Below are positions 7,165 through 13,586 of a DNA stretch of 13,586 nucleotides, piece after piece; position 1 is the stretch's first letter; each line of letters begins with the position of its first letter. Source of the stretch: an uncultured Corynebacterium sp. (lineage in GTDB: Bacteria > Actinomycetota > Actinomycetes > Mycobacteriales > Mycobacteriaceae); NCBI GenBank assembly GCA_946220775.1, contig CAMIFC010000041.1, positions 1-13,586 of the forward strand, in the 5' to 3' direction. Under the pieces are notes generated by a model. The model did not search any database. It was not told the origin of the DNA and saw nothing but the letters and a program-made list of their open reading frames with translations. The position numbers and the translations under genes were made by a program.

Positions 7165-8093
7165 CAGTTGATCGTGCCTTCCTGCGCGCTGTATTCCACA
7201 GCATCTCCGGTTTGATTCATAAACGCTTCTTCAAGTGATGCGCGGTGCTGGGTTAGCTCGCTCAGCGGGATCCCATAGGTGTAGGCCACGCTTCCGATCA
7301 GGTCCGTTTCCTTATCGGGGATCACCAGCGTTGGCCGCTTCTCTTCGTCCTCTGAAATGTCGTACTTCAGGTCCACGTCACGCAGAGCCGCCTGCATTTC
7401 CTCGAAGTAATCCGTGCGTACGATTGTCGAAGTCTGGGACGACTCCTTGATGAAGTCATACACAGACTTATCTGCGACTAATTTTCCCTTACCAATGACG
7501 ATCAGGTGGTCGGCGGTGTGCGCCATCTCCGACAGCAGGTGCGAGCTGATCATCACCGTCCTTCCTTCGGACGCCAAATGCCGCACAAAGTCCCTCACCC
7601 AGCGGATTCCCTCTGGGTCGAGACCGTTAACCGGCTCGTCGAGAATCAGTACCTCTGGATCACCCAATAAGGCGCCGGCTAGCCCGAGGCGCTGGCCCAT
7701 ACCCAGGGAAAACTTCCCTGCTTTACGGCCTGCGACGTTGGAAAGACCGACGACATCGAGCACTTCATCGACCCGCTTACGAGGAAAGCCATTCGCCGCA
7801 GCAATCCACCGCAGGTGGTTGGCTGCTGACCGGTTCGGGTGGATCCATTTGGCGTCCAACAACGTCCCGACCTTCTCCAACGGGCGCGGATAATCGGCAT
7901 ACCGCTTACCGTCGATGAGGGCGGAACCGCGGGTGGGCTGGTCCAAGCCGACGATCATGCGCATCGTCGTGGACTTTCCCGCGCCGTTGGGGCCTAAGAA
8001 ACCAGTGACGATACCGGGCTTGACCTCAAAATCGAGATTCTTGACGACGGTGGTATCGCCGTAGCTCTTGGTCAACGAATTGACTTTAATCAT
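7164..8093 (-). CDS. ABC transporter ATP-binding protein
   Basis: A 309-residue nucleotide-binding subunit. Walker A is GPNGAGKST (34-42), the signature is LGMGQ (130-134) in place of LSGGQ, Walker B is VLILDEP (148-154) followed by the NGLDP D-loop, and the switch histidine is H185. The segment LLDAKWIHPNRSAANHLRW (78-96) is typical of the BcrA/DrrA-like group. After about residue 215 a C-terminal domain of about 95 residues ends in RASLEEAF (284-291), as in many exporters of this type. I chose ATG 8093 (MIKVNSLTKSYGD); the frame is open 30 codons further, but that part overlaps the glnX start and is unlike the family. No Shine-Dalgarno is visible, so the leader is short or absent. Divergent from glnX across 78 bases and coupled to the permease downstream. 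Confidence 0.92.
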   Translation of the reverse strand: MIKVNSLTKSYGDTTVVKNLDFEVKPGIVTGFLGPNGAGKSTTMRMIVGLDQPTRGSALIDGKRYADYPRPLEKVGTLLDAKWIHPNRSAANHLRWIAAANGFPRKRVDEVLDVVGLSNVAGRKAGKFSLGMGQRLGLAGALLGDPEVLILDEPVNGLDPEGIRWVRDFVRHLASEGRTVMISSHLLSEMAHTADHLIVIGKGKLVADKSVYDFIKESSQTSTIVRTDYFEEMQAALRDVDLKYDISEDEEKRPTLVIPDKETDLIGSVAYTYGIPLSELTQHRASLEEAFMNQTGDAVEYSAQEGTIN

Positions 8094-8171
8094 GACAACT
8101 AGTGTGCCATACCATTGGGGATTTCTTAGATGACTGTTCGCTGAGAATATTCGACATATATACTCTGTGAC
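8094..8171. promoter_or_regulatory. Divergent promoter region between the ABC operon and glnX
   Basis: Toward glnX, TATACT (8159-8164) is a near-consensus -10 element ending 7 bases before the ATG at 8172; there is no Shine-Dalgarno, so glnX mRNA is probably leaderless. Upstream of this -10, in the -35/-10 spacer, is the perfect 8-base palindrome GAATATTC (8145-8152). Toward the ABC genes, a weaker extended -10 candidate TGGTATGGC (minus strand, 8114-8106) would give a leader of only a few bases. No convincing -35 was seen in either direction. The glnX assignment is much the stronger of the two. Confidence 0.55.
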
Positions 8172-9659
8172 ATGCCTGCGCACCTCTCATCCGACGCTGA
8201 CCGATGGATGGATCGTGATGATCTCCAGTCCGACAGCCCGCGGACAGTGCTGGGCATTTTCGCTCCCGCCATGGAGGCACCGAAACGCTTCCTGAACTTC
8301 ATTTCCACCACGCCCGGGATTTTGACGATCGTGTCAACGATGATCGTCATCGCGATCCTCGCAGCTGGTGGCGCCATGACACTGTCCTCAACGTGGCGGC
8401 AAGAAGACCTAAACACTCTCATCACCCGCACCGAGCCACTGTCCAACGCTTCGCAGGAATTGTTCAACTCGCTTTCAGTGGTGGACTCCGCGGCAACGAC
8501 CGGCTTCCTCGAGGCCAAAACATCCGAACGGGCCTCCACGGAGTACTTCCAAGAGGAAGTGAACGCAGCCTCGCGGGCTGTGATCCAGGCGGCGTCTGGG
8601 ATCGACCAAATCGACTCCCGCGAAATGGAACTGGTGCTGGAAATCCAGACCCTACTCCCCCGCTACATGGAGCTCGTGTCGGAGGCCAAGGTCAACGACC
8701 GGGCGCGTAACCCGGTGGGTGCCGCGTATCTGACCCAAGCATCCGCACTGATGCAGGACCATATTCTCCCGGCGGCGGAAGAGCTGTACACCTCGACGTC
8801 CAATCAAGTTGGGAAGAAGCAACGCCACGTGGTCGCGCCCATGTGGTTCCCCATTTCCGGGCTCGTCGCCGCGGTGATCATACTGATCATTATGCAATTC
8901 TGGCTGGCAGCGAAGACCAACCGCACTATTAATATCGGCTACTTGGCCTCCTCAGTGCTGATGGTGATCGCTCTACTGATCGCGGGTATCAGCGCGGGCA
9001 TGACGTACAGCCAGGGAACCAAGGGCGTGCAATCTTCCATGATGCCCCTGGAGCGACTGACCCAGCAGCGCATCAGCGCCCAACAGGCCCGAACGGGTGA
9101 AGCGCTCGGGCTGGTGCAGCGTAACTACGGCGACGACAGCCAGTCGCTGTTCTCCCACAAGGTGTCCACCATCGACACCGAATTGGAAAGCTTGCGTGAC
9201 CTGGTGAGCGACCCGTCCCGCATCGACCGGGCGCGCGAGAGCTTGAAGGATTGGGATTCTGCCCACGCGACGATGGTTTACCAGCTGCAGCGCAGTGACT
9301 TTAATAAGGCCATCGACTCTGCCCTCGGCACGGATCTCTATGCCGAAGATGACGATGCCGACGAGTCGGGCGAGTCCGGCCGCACCCAGGGTTCCGGCAA
9401 CCCGACCCGCACCGACCGGGCCAAGGGAACCGACAAGTCTGACAGCGCCGACCGCGCCAGCAGCACCCGCACCAGCTACACCGAATTCGATCGTGAGCTG
9501 CAGGACATGATCAAGGACGCCCGCGCTCAAGTCCAAGAAGCGCTGCTCTCCAGCCGCACCGCCGCGGAAGTCACCGCCACCGCGGTGCTGATTTTGACGA
9601 TCCTCGCCGCGGGCTGTTCCATCGCGGGTATCCGACCACGGCTCCAGGAGTACCTGTAA
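8172..9659 (+). CDS. glnX: GlnX, membrane signal transducer between GlnH and PknG
   Basis: A 495-residue membrane protein with four predicted membrane segments (about 47-69, 225-246, 255-276 and 466-486). It has a cytosolic N-terminus of about 46 residues, a helical extracytoplasmic domain (70-220), a very short cytosolic loop (247-254), a second extracytoplasmic domain (277-465) and a 9-residue cytosolic tail. This layout and its place before glnH and pknG match GlnX, which in mycobacteria and corynebacteria passes amino-acid binding by GlnH to PknG. The second outer domain carries a low-complexity insert at about 390-436 (AEDDDADESGESG followed by Ser/Thr/Asp/Arg-rich sequence), which looks like an extra disordered loop. 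The -10 element TATACT 7 bases before the ATG supports this start and a leaderless mRNA. The stop overlaps the glnH start by one base (TAATG). Confidence 0.9.
   Translation: MPAHLSSDADRWMDRDDLQSDSPRTVLGIFAPAMEAPKRFLNFISTTPGILTIVSTMIVIAILAAGGAMTLSSTWRQEDLNTLITRTEPLSNASQELFNSLSVVDSAATTGFLEAKTSERASTEYFQEEVNAASRAVIQAASGIDQIDSREMELVLEIQTLLPRYMELVSEAKVNDRARNPVGAAYLTQASALMQDHILPAAEELYTSTSNQVGKKQRHVVAPMWFPISGLVAAVIILIIMQFWLAAKTNRTINIGYLASSVLMVIALLIAGISAGMTYSQGTKGVQSSMMPLERLTQQRISAQQARTGEALGLVQRNYGDDSQSLFSHKVSTIDTELESLRDLVSDPSRIDRARESLKDWDSAHATMVYQLQRSDFNKAIDSALGTDLYAEDDDADESGESGRTQGSGNPTRTDRAKGTDKSDSADRASSTRTSYTEFDRELQDMIKDARAQVQEALLSSRTAAEVTATAVLILTILAAGCSIAGIRPRLQEYL
9646..9650 (+). promoter_or_regulatory. 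Strong ribosome binding site of glnH inside glnX
   Basis: AGGAG lies 8 bases before the glnH ATG at 9659 and within the last codons of glnX. Together with the TAATG stop/start overlap it points to efficient coupled translation and fixes the glnH start. Confidence 0.7.
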
Positions 9660-10942
9660 TGGCGAAGCAACACATCACCACACACCATTCACGCGGGCGC
9701 GGGGGTCGCCGTTCGGCCCGGGTGGCGTCCTTAATAATGGCAACTACGCTGCTGCTCGCGGGCTGCGCAGGCGAGACACCGAGCAACCCGGAATGGCCAA
9801 CGCCGCATTTCAGCCCGGATATGGAGCTCCCGAGCGGATCGCGTTACGTCGACGGCAACGTCCCCGCGCAGCCCGCTTTCGATACCGCCGACCCGTGGGG
9901 TTCGATTCGTCCGGACGCCAAACCCACCGCAGCCCGAATCCCCAGCATTATCGAGCGGGGCCGGCTGGTGGTTGGTGTGGCCCAATCGCTGAATCGGCTG
10001 GGATTCCGCGACCCGGAGACCTCCAACCTCGCTGGATTTGAGGTGGACATCGCCCACGAAATTGCTCGCGATATTTTCGGGGATCCGAACCGGGTGGAAT
10101 TCCGTTACGTGGAATCCCGCAAGCGTGATGACGCACTCCATTCTGGTGACGTGGACATCGTCGCCCGCACGATGACGATCACCCGGCAGCGTCAAAAGAG
10201 CGTCGAGTTTTCCATCCCCTACCTGCATATTGAGGACAGCATCCTCACCAGGAAGGGATCCGGCATTAAATCCGTCGATGACCTGCAGGGAAAGACTGTG
10301 TGCGCATCGCAGGATTTCACACCAGGATTGCTGGTATCGGTGATGAAGCCGAAGCGGATTCTGCACACGCAGGTGTGGACGGACTGCCTGATGGCGATGC
10401 AGCAGGACCAGGTCGACGCGATCTATTCCGATGACGCCATCCTTTCCGGCCTCCAAGCCCAGGACCCGAATACTGTGTTGGTGGAGGTCGGGCAGGCGTC
10501 CGGAAACTACGGAATCGCCATGGCACCGCCCGGGCGCGCGAAGGACGGCGGGCGCGACACGGCCGGGCTGGTTCGTCAAGTGAACTCCACGCTGGAGCGG
10601 ATCAAGAAAGACGGTACGCTGTCGAAGCTATATGACAAGTGGATGGCGGAATACTTGGGGCCACAACGCGCGCTGCCGCAGAAGTACCGAACGCCGGAGG
10701 AATCTGCCAAGCTCGGACGCCAACGGGCGAAGTACTTCCATGACGTCCTCAAGCCGCGCAAGGCTGCGGAGGCGGCGGAAGCTTCGCTGAAGAGCGGCTC
10801 TGGCGGCGCGGGCGAGGAGGATGGTGCGGCCGATCCCGATGACGCTTCCAGGGTCGGTGGCGCTTCCGGAGTCGGTGACCATCGCCCCGATTCCGCCAGT
10901 GCCAGCACCGGTTCGACCAATGGTGGTGAGATCTATGAGTAA
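9659..10942 (+). CDS. glnH: GlnH, amino-acid-binding lipoprotein of the PknG sensing pathway
   Basis: A 427-residue lipoprotein. An Arg-rich n-region and hydrophobic stretch lead to the lipobox LLLAGC, with lipidation expected at C36. After a Pro-rich spacer, residues about 93-335 form a periplasmic-binding-protein type II domain of the polar amino-acid family: GRLVVGVAQS (101-110), GFEVDIAHEIARDIFG (126-141), TMTITRQRQKSVEFSIPY (171-188, R178 the likely carboxylate ligand) and YSDDAIL (256-262, with the likely amine-binding Asp). C215 and C243 could form a disulfide. The described homologue binds Asp/Glu-type amino acids and signals rather than transports; no ABC permease for uptake is adjacent, in agreement. 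A tail of about 60-70 residues (from about 365; Ala/Gly/Asp/Ser-rich) follows the domain and makes the protein longer than M. tuberculosis GlnH, about 328 residues to my memory. It overlaps pknG by 8 bases. Confidence 0.92.
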   Translation: MAKQHITTHHSRGRGGRRSARVASLIMATTLLLAGCAGETPSNPEWPTPHFSPDMELPSGSRYVDGNVPAQPAFDTADPWGSIRPDAKPTAARIPSIIERGRLVVGVAQSLNRLGFRDPETSNLAGFEVDIAHEIARDIFGDPNRVEFRYVESRKRDDALHSGDVDIVARTMTITRQRQKSVEFSIPYLHIEDSILTRKGSGIKSVDDLQGKTVCASQDFTPGLLVSVMKPKRILHTQVWTDCLMAMQQDQVDAIYSDDAILSGLQAQDPNTVLVEVGQASGNYGIAMAPPGRAKDGGRDTAGLVRQVNSTLERIKKDGTLSKLYDKWMAEYLGPQRALPQKYRTPEESAKLGRQRAKYFHDVLKPRKAAEAAEASLKSGSGGAGEEDGAADPDDASRVGGASGVGDHRPDSASASTGSTNGGEIYE

Positions 10943-13526
10943 GAAGAAGAAAAAGAAGCGGCGCGACCTGGCTGGGAAGGAACAGGTGGAGGGAGTGGCG
11001 TCCGAAAAAACCTCGGTGGAAAACGCGGACGAGGACGCAACGGACGGCGTGGCGACGGGTGACGTGGCGACCGGCGGCGTGGCGCATGATGTTGACGGTG
11101 CAGGGGACGCTGACGGCGACGGTGCGGGGGACGACACGAGCGATGGTCATGGCACCGAGGCGGTTTTCTTCGATCCCTTCGCCGACGACGATGATGACGA
11201 CGAACCCGAAATCGACCTCGACGACCTAAGCTCGCTCGGGCCGATTCAGGGGCTCGGCAACGCCACCAAAACCGCGGCTGCCAGCACAGACACCGCCACA
11301 ACCGAGGCAGCCCAGACCGCTGCCGCCGGTCCCGAAGAAACGACCGACCGGGTCCGCGTCGACTCGGGGGAACGCTCCCGCCGCGAAGCGCTCTCCACCT
11401 TCCGCGAACGGCGCGGTGCGAACAGGCGTGGCGCGATCGTCGCCGACGGCATGGTTCACCTGCCTTTCATCCGGCCGACCGAACCGAACGAAGCGATCAT
11501 GGACCCGTCGGACGCCATCGCCAAGGGCGTCCCAGCACCCACGCTGAAGGCGGGCGATATGGTCGCGGCTCAGTACGAAGTCCTCGGCCCCATCGCCCAT
11601 GGCGGACTGGGCTGGATTTACATCGCCACCGACCACAACGTTGCGAACCGATACGTCGTGCTCAAGGGCATGATGACCACCGAAAACGAACATGAACGGG
11701 CCGTCGCGGAATCCGAACGCGCGTTCCTGGCGGACATCACCCACCCCGGCATCGTGAAAATCTTCAACTTCATTGACGACCCGCGCTCCGAGGGCGGATT
11801 CATCGTCATGGAGTTCGTTGGCGGCCCCTCCCTGCGCGAACGCCGACGCAGCACCCCAACGAACACCCTGCCCGTGGACATCGCGATCGGTTACATGCTG
11901 GAAGTACTGCCCGCGCTGGATTACCTCCACTCCCGCGGCGTGGTCTACAACGATCTGAAGCCAGACAACATCATCATCACAGAAGACCAGGTCAAGCTCA
12001 TTGACCTGGGGGCGGTCTCCGGAATCGGGGCGTACGGCCACATTTTCGGGACCAAGGGGTTCCAGGCCCCGGAAATCACCACCACCGGCCCGACCGTCGC
12101 GAGTGACATATATACAGTGGGGCGCACCCTGGCGTCCTTGGTGGTCAACCTTCCCATCGCCGACGGGGTTTACGAACCGGGCCTGCCGACCCCCGCCAAC
12201 GAGCCGATGTTTCGCCGGTACATGTCCCTCTACCGGCTGCTGCTGCGCGCGACGGATCCCGACCCGAACATGCGATTCGATTCCGCGACGGCGATGGCCA
12301 ACCAGATGCTCGGCGTCCTGCGTGAAATTCTCGCGATTCGGGACGGACGCCAACACCAACACCTCGACACCCGCTTCACTGCCCAGCGATCGACTTTCGG
12401 TACTAAACACATGGTCTTCCGGACGGACCAGCTGATTGACGGGATTCCACGCAACGTGGAGATTTCGTCGGCGGAAGTCGTCGCGGCGCTTCCGACGCCA
12501 CTGACTGATCCGGATGATGTGGGCGCGGCGCTGCTGTCCGCGACGAGTTACACGGAACCCTCCGAACTGCTGGAGATTTTGGCGACAGCGGTGAAGCAGC
12601 CTGACCTGGAGAATTCAGTGGAGGTTCCACTGACGATGGTTCGCGCGATGCTGGACTTGGGGCAAACCCAAGAAGCCCAGGAAATGCTCGATGAGCTGCA
12701 GGATCGGCTGGGCGAAGACTGGCGTTTCCAGTGGCACTCCGGGGTCGCGGCGCTGCTGCGCGGGGACTTTGTGACGGCGCAGCATCGGTTCAACTCCGTG
12801 CTGTACATCCTGCCGGGTGAGCCGGCGCCGAAGCTAGCACTGGCAGCAACCGACGAGCTGCTGATGCAGCAGCAGGGCGTGAACAGTACGAAATTACTGT
12901 CCGAGGAAATGACGCAGATCGGCGCATCACTGGCCTTCGCGTACCGCTCCCCGGTTGATGACTTTTCCGTTGTGCCCAGTTGGCACCACCTGACCCAGGA
13001 TCCGGTGGCGCTGCGATTCCACGCGATGCGGCTATACGGGCTGGTGTGGGCGACAAACCCCACGACGGTGTCCTCAGCGTTCGGTTTGGCCCGGCAATTG
13101 TTGGCCGAAGGCATGGTGGACGCCGCGGTTGGTGTGCTGGACCGAGTGCCTTCGGCCTCGCGGCACCACCGCTTGGCGCGGTTGACCAGCATATTGATGC
13201 TGGTCGGTGACCAGAACAAGCTATCGGAGTCGCGGATTCGGCGTGCCGCCCGACGGCTGGAGCTCATGCCGACGAACGAACCCCGCATGCCGCAAGTCCA
13301 GCTGGCTGTGATGCTGGCTGGGCTGAACTGGATCTACGCGCGGAAGAAGGCTGGCAAGAAACCGGGCAACCCGAACCCCCTGTTCGAAGTGCCTTTCACG
13401 GAGCGCGGGCTGCGCACCGGGCTGGAGGACGGCCTGCGGATGCTCGCCCGCCAAGCGCAATTCGACCTCCACCGGTTCCGGCTGGTCGACATGGCCAACA
13501 AAATCCGCCCGCGCACGCGGTACTAG
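10935..13526 (+). CDS. pknG: Serine/threonine protein kinase PknG
   Basis: A soluble kinase of 863 residues that phosphorylates the FHA protein OdhI/GarA and so controls 2-oxoglutarate dehydrogenase and glutamate production. Residues 1-10 are polybasic (MSKKKKKKRR). Residues 11-170 are acidic, Ala/Thr/Gly-rich and probably disordered, with DPFADDDDDDE at 80-90. The kinase domain spans about 207-465: glycine loop IAHGGLGW (220-227), K244, YNDLKPDN (338-345, D340 catalytic; Asn replaces Arg of HRD, as in other PknG), DLG (357-359, in place of DFG) and APE (378-380). The rest is the TPR-containing C-terminal region, ending VDMANKIRPRTRY. I see no cysteine anywhere, so the CxxC rubredoxin domain of mycobacterial PknG is absent. 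The start at 10935 lies in ATGAGTAA, overlapping glnH by 8 bases; GGTGAG sits 4 bases upstream. The frame is open to 10821, but that part lies inside glnH. Confidence 0.95.
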   Translation: MSKKKKKKRRDLAGKEQVEGVASEKTSVENADEDATDGVATGDVATGGVAHDVDGAGDADGDGAGDDTSDGHGTEAVFFDPFADDDDDDEPEIDLDDLSSLGPIQGLGNATKTAAASTDTATTEAAQTAAAGPEETTDRVRVDSGERSRREALSTFRERRGANRRGAIVADGMVHLPFIRPTEPNEAIMDPSDAIAKGVPAPTLKAGDMVAAQYEVLGPIAHGGLGWIYIATDHNVANRYVVLKGMMTTENEHERAVAESERAFLADITHPGIVKIFNFIDDPRSEGGFIVMEFVGGPSLRERRRSTPTNTLPVDIAIGYMLEVLPALDYLHSRGVVYNDLKPDNIIITEDQVKLIDLGAVSGIGAYGHIFGTKGFQAPEITTTGPTVASDIYTVGRTLASLVVNLPIADGVYEPGLPTPANEPMFRRYMSLYRLLLRATDPDPNMRFDSATAMANQMLGVLREILAIRDGRQHQHLDTRFTAQRSTFGTKHMVFRTDQLIDGIPRNVEISSAEVVAALPTPLTDPDDVGAALLSATSYTEPSELLEILATAVKQPDLENSVEVPLTMVRAMLDLGQTQEAQEMLDELQDRLGEDWRFQWHSGVAALLRGDFVTAQHRFNSVLYILPGEPAPKLALAATDELLMQQQGVNSTKLLSEEMTQIGASLAFAYRSPVDDFSVVPSWHHLTQDPVALRFHAMRLYGLVWATNPTTVSSAFGLARQLLAEGMVDAAVGVLDRVPSASRHHRLARLTSILMLVGDQNKLSESRIRRAARRLELMPTNEPRMPQVQLAVMLAGLNWIYARKKAGKKPGNPNPLFEVPFTERGLRTGLEDGLRMLARQAQFDLHRFRLVDMANKIRPRTRY
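11049..11132 (+). repeat. Degenerate short direct repeats in the pknG N-terminal coding region
   Basis: A 15-base unit starting GTGGCG occurs at 11049-11063 and 11064-11078 and begins a third time at 11079, encoding VATGD, VATGG and VAHDV. A second 15-base repeat occurs at 11094-11108 and 11118-11132 with one mismatch and encodes DGAGD both times. All units keep the reading frame. They lie in the disordered leader of PknG and suggest growth of the leader by slippage or duplication. Confidence 0.55.
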
Positions 13527-13586
13527 GTGGGGGCTGGGGGCCCGTTAGCGGTGTGTTGCGCCCCGCAGCGACCCAAACCCCCGCCC
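13527..13586 (+). terminator. Weak terminator candidate after pknG, at the window edge
   Basis: A 6-base-pair stem including one G-T pair (13555-13560 with 13564-13569, loop CCC) lies 28 bases after the pknG stop. G-runs at 13528-13540 could also pair with the C-runs at 13572-13583. No T-tract follows within the window, so an intrinsic terminator is not shown. Confidence 0.22.

Noticed and set aside
8166..8181. GlxR/CRP-type site beginning TGTGA at the glnX start
   Set aside because: The right half does not match TCACA, and the site would overlap the start codon; the TGTGA at 4447 before marR fails in the same way.
8094..8183. Thirty-codon N-terminal extension of the ABC ATPase to 8183
   Set aside because: It would overlap the glnX start and -10 element, and the added residues are unlike ABC ATPases, which start just before the first beta strand as at 8093.
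10821..10934. Upstream start for pknG at 10821
   Set aside because: The added 38 codons lie fully inside glnH and are Pro/Val-rich by frame effect; ATG 10935 has a GGTGAG sequence 4 bases upstream and gives the usual overlap.
764..10942. Identical ATGAGTAA overlaps at 764-771 and 10935-10942 as a shared regulatory element
   Set aside because: Both are simply a stop and start codon overlapping by 8 bases; the identity follows from the common Met-Ser start and Glu-stop end and needs no common element.
11226..12410. 394-codon minus-strand frame opposite pknG
   Set aside because: Shadow of the kinase domain; no start signal and no family resemblance.
1..13586. tRNA, rRNA, CRISPR arrays, transposases and attachment sites
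   Set aside because: Read for on both strands; no cloverleaf-like sequence, regularly spaced repeat array, transposase motif or terminal inverted repeat was found.

Overview
The window reads as chromosome from a fairly GC-rich member of the Mycobacteriales, most likely a Corynebacterium. I infer this from gene content and order (glnX-glnH-pknG; def-GNAT-xthA), from a PknG without the mycobacterial rubredoxin module, and from promoter/start-codon arrangements typical of leaderless genes. Species cannot be fixed from the sequence alone.

Layout. (1) At the left edge a minus-strand gene probably starts at base 68 and leaves the window. It is divergent from def. (2) Bases 127-4317 (+) hold a tight housekeeping cluster: peptide deformylase (def), a two-part GNAT acetyltransferase, exodeoxyribonuclease III (xthA) and a two-HKD cardiolipin synthase (cls). 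Three of the junctions overlap or are nearly contiguous. (3) Bases 4318-4540 form the longest non-coding gap, 223 bases. It holds alternative hairpins after cls and a promoter/operator region for a MarR regulator (4541-5074, +). (4) Bases 5080-8093 (-) hold an export block: an ABC ATPase, an ABC-2 type permease and a Bcr/CflA-like MFS exporter, transcribed in that order toward marR and meeting it tail to tail with 5 bases between. (5) Bases 8172-13526 (+), divergent from the ABC genes, hold the amino-acid-sensing kinase operon glnX-glnH-pknG, joined by 1-base and 8-base overlaps.

How the genes work together. In the described mycobacterial/corynebacterial pathway the lipoprotein GlnH binds Asp/Glu-type amino acids outside the membrane, GlnX carries the signal across, and cytosolic PknG phosphorylates the FHA protein GarA/OdhI, which controls 2-oxoglutarate dehydrogenase and glutamate metabolism. 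All three parts are intact here, but each carries a low-complexity extension or insert. PknG has no cysteine at all and starts with a polybasic tract. The MarR-MFS-ABC block looks like an accessory export/resistance segment placed between two conserved modules that, from memory, keep the same order and orientation in Mycobacterium tuberculosis (Rv0429c-Rv0427c and Rv0412c-Rv0410c).

No tRNA, rRNA, CRISPR array, transposase or attachment site was seen. No wholly new system is evident. The most unusual material is the set of disordered additions to the GlnX/GlnH/PknG pathway, the series of leaderless-type promoters, and the operator-like repeats before marR.
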